NCBI GenBank assembly: GCA_023415205.1
Contig: JAEZLR010000034.1
Span: forward strand, 1 to 64,000
DNA length: 64,000 bases
Direction: 5' to 3'
From: Bacillota bacterium
GTDB lineage: Bacteria > Bacillota > Clostridia > DSM-8532
Part shown: positions 63,271 through 64,000 of the stretch, piece by piece
Position numbering within the stretch: position 1 is the first letter of the stretch
How the letters are laid out: each line of letters opens with the position of its first letter
Made by a program: the position numbers and the translations under genes
Notes under the pieces: generated by a model
Seen by the model: the letters and a program-made list of their open reading frames with translations, nothing else
The model's database searches: none
Told to the model about the DNA's origin: nothing

Positions 63271-64000
63271 ATGCGCACACCCTGTCGTAAAATAATGGCA
63301 TGGATTTTAATGTTGGCTATGGTTATCGGATTGTTTAATACAACATTTCCAATCTCCATAGCTTCCGCAGCGGAAGCAGCCCTTCCACAGGTAGTCACCG
63401 CGGCATTGGCGGGAAGCTTTCAGTCTGAATTGGGAGCGCCCGGGGATTGGATGCCCGATAGTGCAATAACAGAGATGACCTATTATGATAATGGGATCAT
63501 GGAGTTTATCGCAGAGCTTCCTGAAGGTGATTATAACTATAAAGTAGCTCTAAATGATTCCTGGACTGAGGCCTATCCCTCCAGTGATATTGCCCTAAGT
63601 ATCCCAGCGGGTGGGACTCATGTTATTTTCCAATATGACACAGCCACTCATGAGGTTTTTGACTCGGTTAATAATCCGGGGAGATTTGTTTCAGTGGCCG
63701 TAGTGGGGGATATACAGGTTACCTCGGGGGATGCCATTGGATGGACACCGGATAACCCGGCTACAGAAATGGTTTACATAGGGGGAGGCCTTTATCGTTA
63801 CTCGACTGAGGTCCAAGCCGGCAGCCATGAGTATAAGGTTGCTCTCAACGATACCTGGGATAAATCCTATCCCAATGATAACATACCCCTTGAGGTTGAA
63901 TCAGACGGTACAGTAACCTTCTATTACAACCACAACACCCATTCGGTAAAGGATAGCGTGAATGATGCCCTGGACTATGTAGTGCTGGCCGGTAGCTTTC
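63271..64000 (+). CDS. Secreted pullulanase-like protein with X25 modules (partial)
   Basis: The first 243 codons of a larger gene that runs off the window. A signal peptide ends near the IASAAEA stretch (residues ~30-36). Two X25-type beta modules follow: the first from about 46 with LAGSFQSELGAPGDWMPDS and the YNYKVALNDSWTEAYP strand; the second from about 140 with GDIQVTSGDAIGWTPDN and YKVALNDTWDKSYP. A third starts at the edge (VVLAGSF). X25 modules are known in pullulanases and amylopullulanases. AAGGAGG lies 10 nt before the ATG. The catalytic part is not in the window, so the enzyme class is inferred from the modules. Confidence 0.88.
   Translation, partial: MRTPCRKIMAWILMLAMVIGLFNTTFPISIASAAEAALPQVVTAALAGSFQSELGAPGDWMPDSAITEMTYYDNGIMEFIAELPEGDYNYKVALNDSWTEAYPSSDIALSIPAGGTHVIFQYDTATHEVFDSVNNPGRFVSVAVVGDIQVTSGDAIGWTPDNPATEMVYIGGGLYRYSTEVQAGSHEYKVALNDTWDKSYPNDNIPLEVESDGTVTFYYNHNTHSVKDSVNDALDYVVLAGSF

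Overview
The window reads as a chromosomal segment of an anaerobic, amino-acid-using Clostridia-like Firmicute of moderate GC. The grounds are a tryptophan T-box leader, strong Shine-Dalgarno sites with frequent GTG/TTG starts, an [FeFe]-hydrogenase maturase (HydF), indolepyruvate:ferredoxin oxidoreductase, a giant 2-hydroxyacyl-CoA dehydratase activase, a TcdE-type holin and dedicated ECF, polar and branched-chain amino-acid importers. No rRNA, tRNA, insertion sequence or integrase was recognised. Species is not claimed.

Layout. 1-1858: a type I-C-like CRISPR array (28 repeats) whose leader and cas genes lie left of the window; its last repeat overlaps the 3' end of a cysteine desulfurase gene. 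1837-4267 (-): a two-gene Family 2A encapsulin locus, shell protein followed by its cysteine-desulfurase cargo. 4480-9905: deoD, a DEAD-box RNA helicase, a MerR/GyrI regulator, and a QW-repeat toroid protein coupled to a SPL-like radical SAM enzyme. 9976-15870 (-): a GHL10-amidase cell-wall enzyme and an esterase / acyltransferase / DUF6320 operon. 16259-20483: a lone holin, pdxA, an aspartase-family lyase and hydF. 20519-25285: an AraC/GyrI regulator and a protein joining two TrmO-like domains to a UvrA-like double ATPase. 25490-29501: mntP, then a Trp T-box controlling a TrpP-type S component with its own ECF ATPases and EcfT. 29530-36517 (-): the activase, then a radical SAM/SPASM enzyme translationally coupled to a membrane protein whose cytoplasmic tail ends in a Cys-Ala repeat. 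36707-38470: a TIR-TM-DUF6273 protein. 38531-42200 (-): iorA-iorB-paaK. 42462-49471: a MotA-like fragment, a membrane LuxR regulator, lhr and an Eis-like acetyltransferase. 49602-60615: putP, a polar amino-acid ABC importer, livJHMGF with a CBS-ACT protein, and lpd. 60643-64000: an SLC45-like MFS carrier, a GDPD, and the start of a secreted X25-domain protein behind two LacI-type operators.

How the genes fit together. Much of the right half is built to import amino acids (Trp, Pro, polar, branched-chain) and the Ior/PaaK and dehydratase-activase genes fit their fermentation. The left half holds the less ordinary systems. The most noteworthy are the Family 2A encapsulin/desulfurase locus fused at its end to a CRISPR repeat, the radical SAM/SPASM plus Cys-Ala-tail membrane protein (a candidate unrecognised peptide-modification system), the TrmO-TrmO-UvrA fusion behind a drug-type sensor regulator, and the TIR-TM-DUF6273 protein. 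All functional assignments come from reading motifs and family resemblance; no database search was run.
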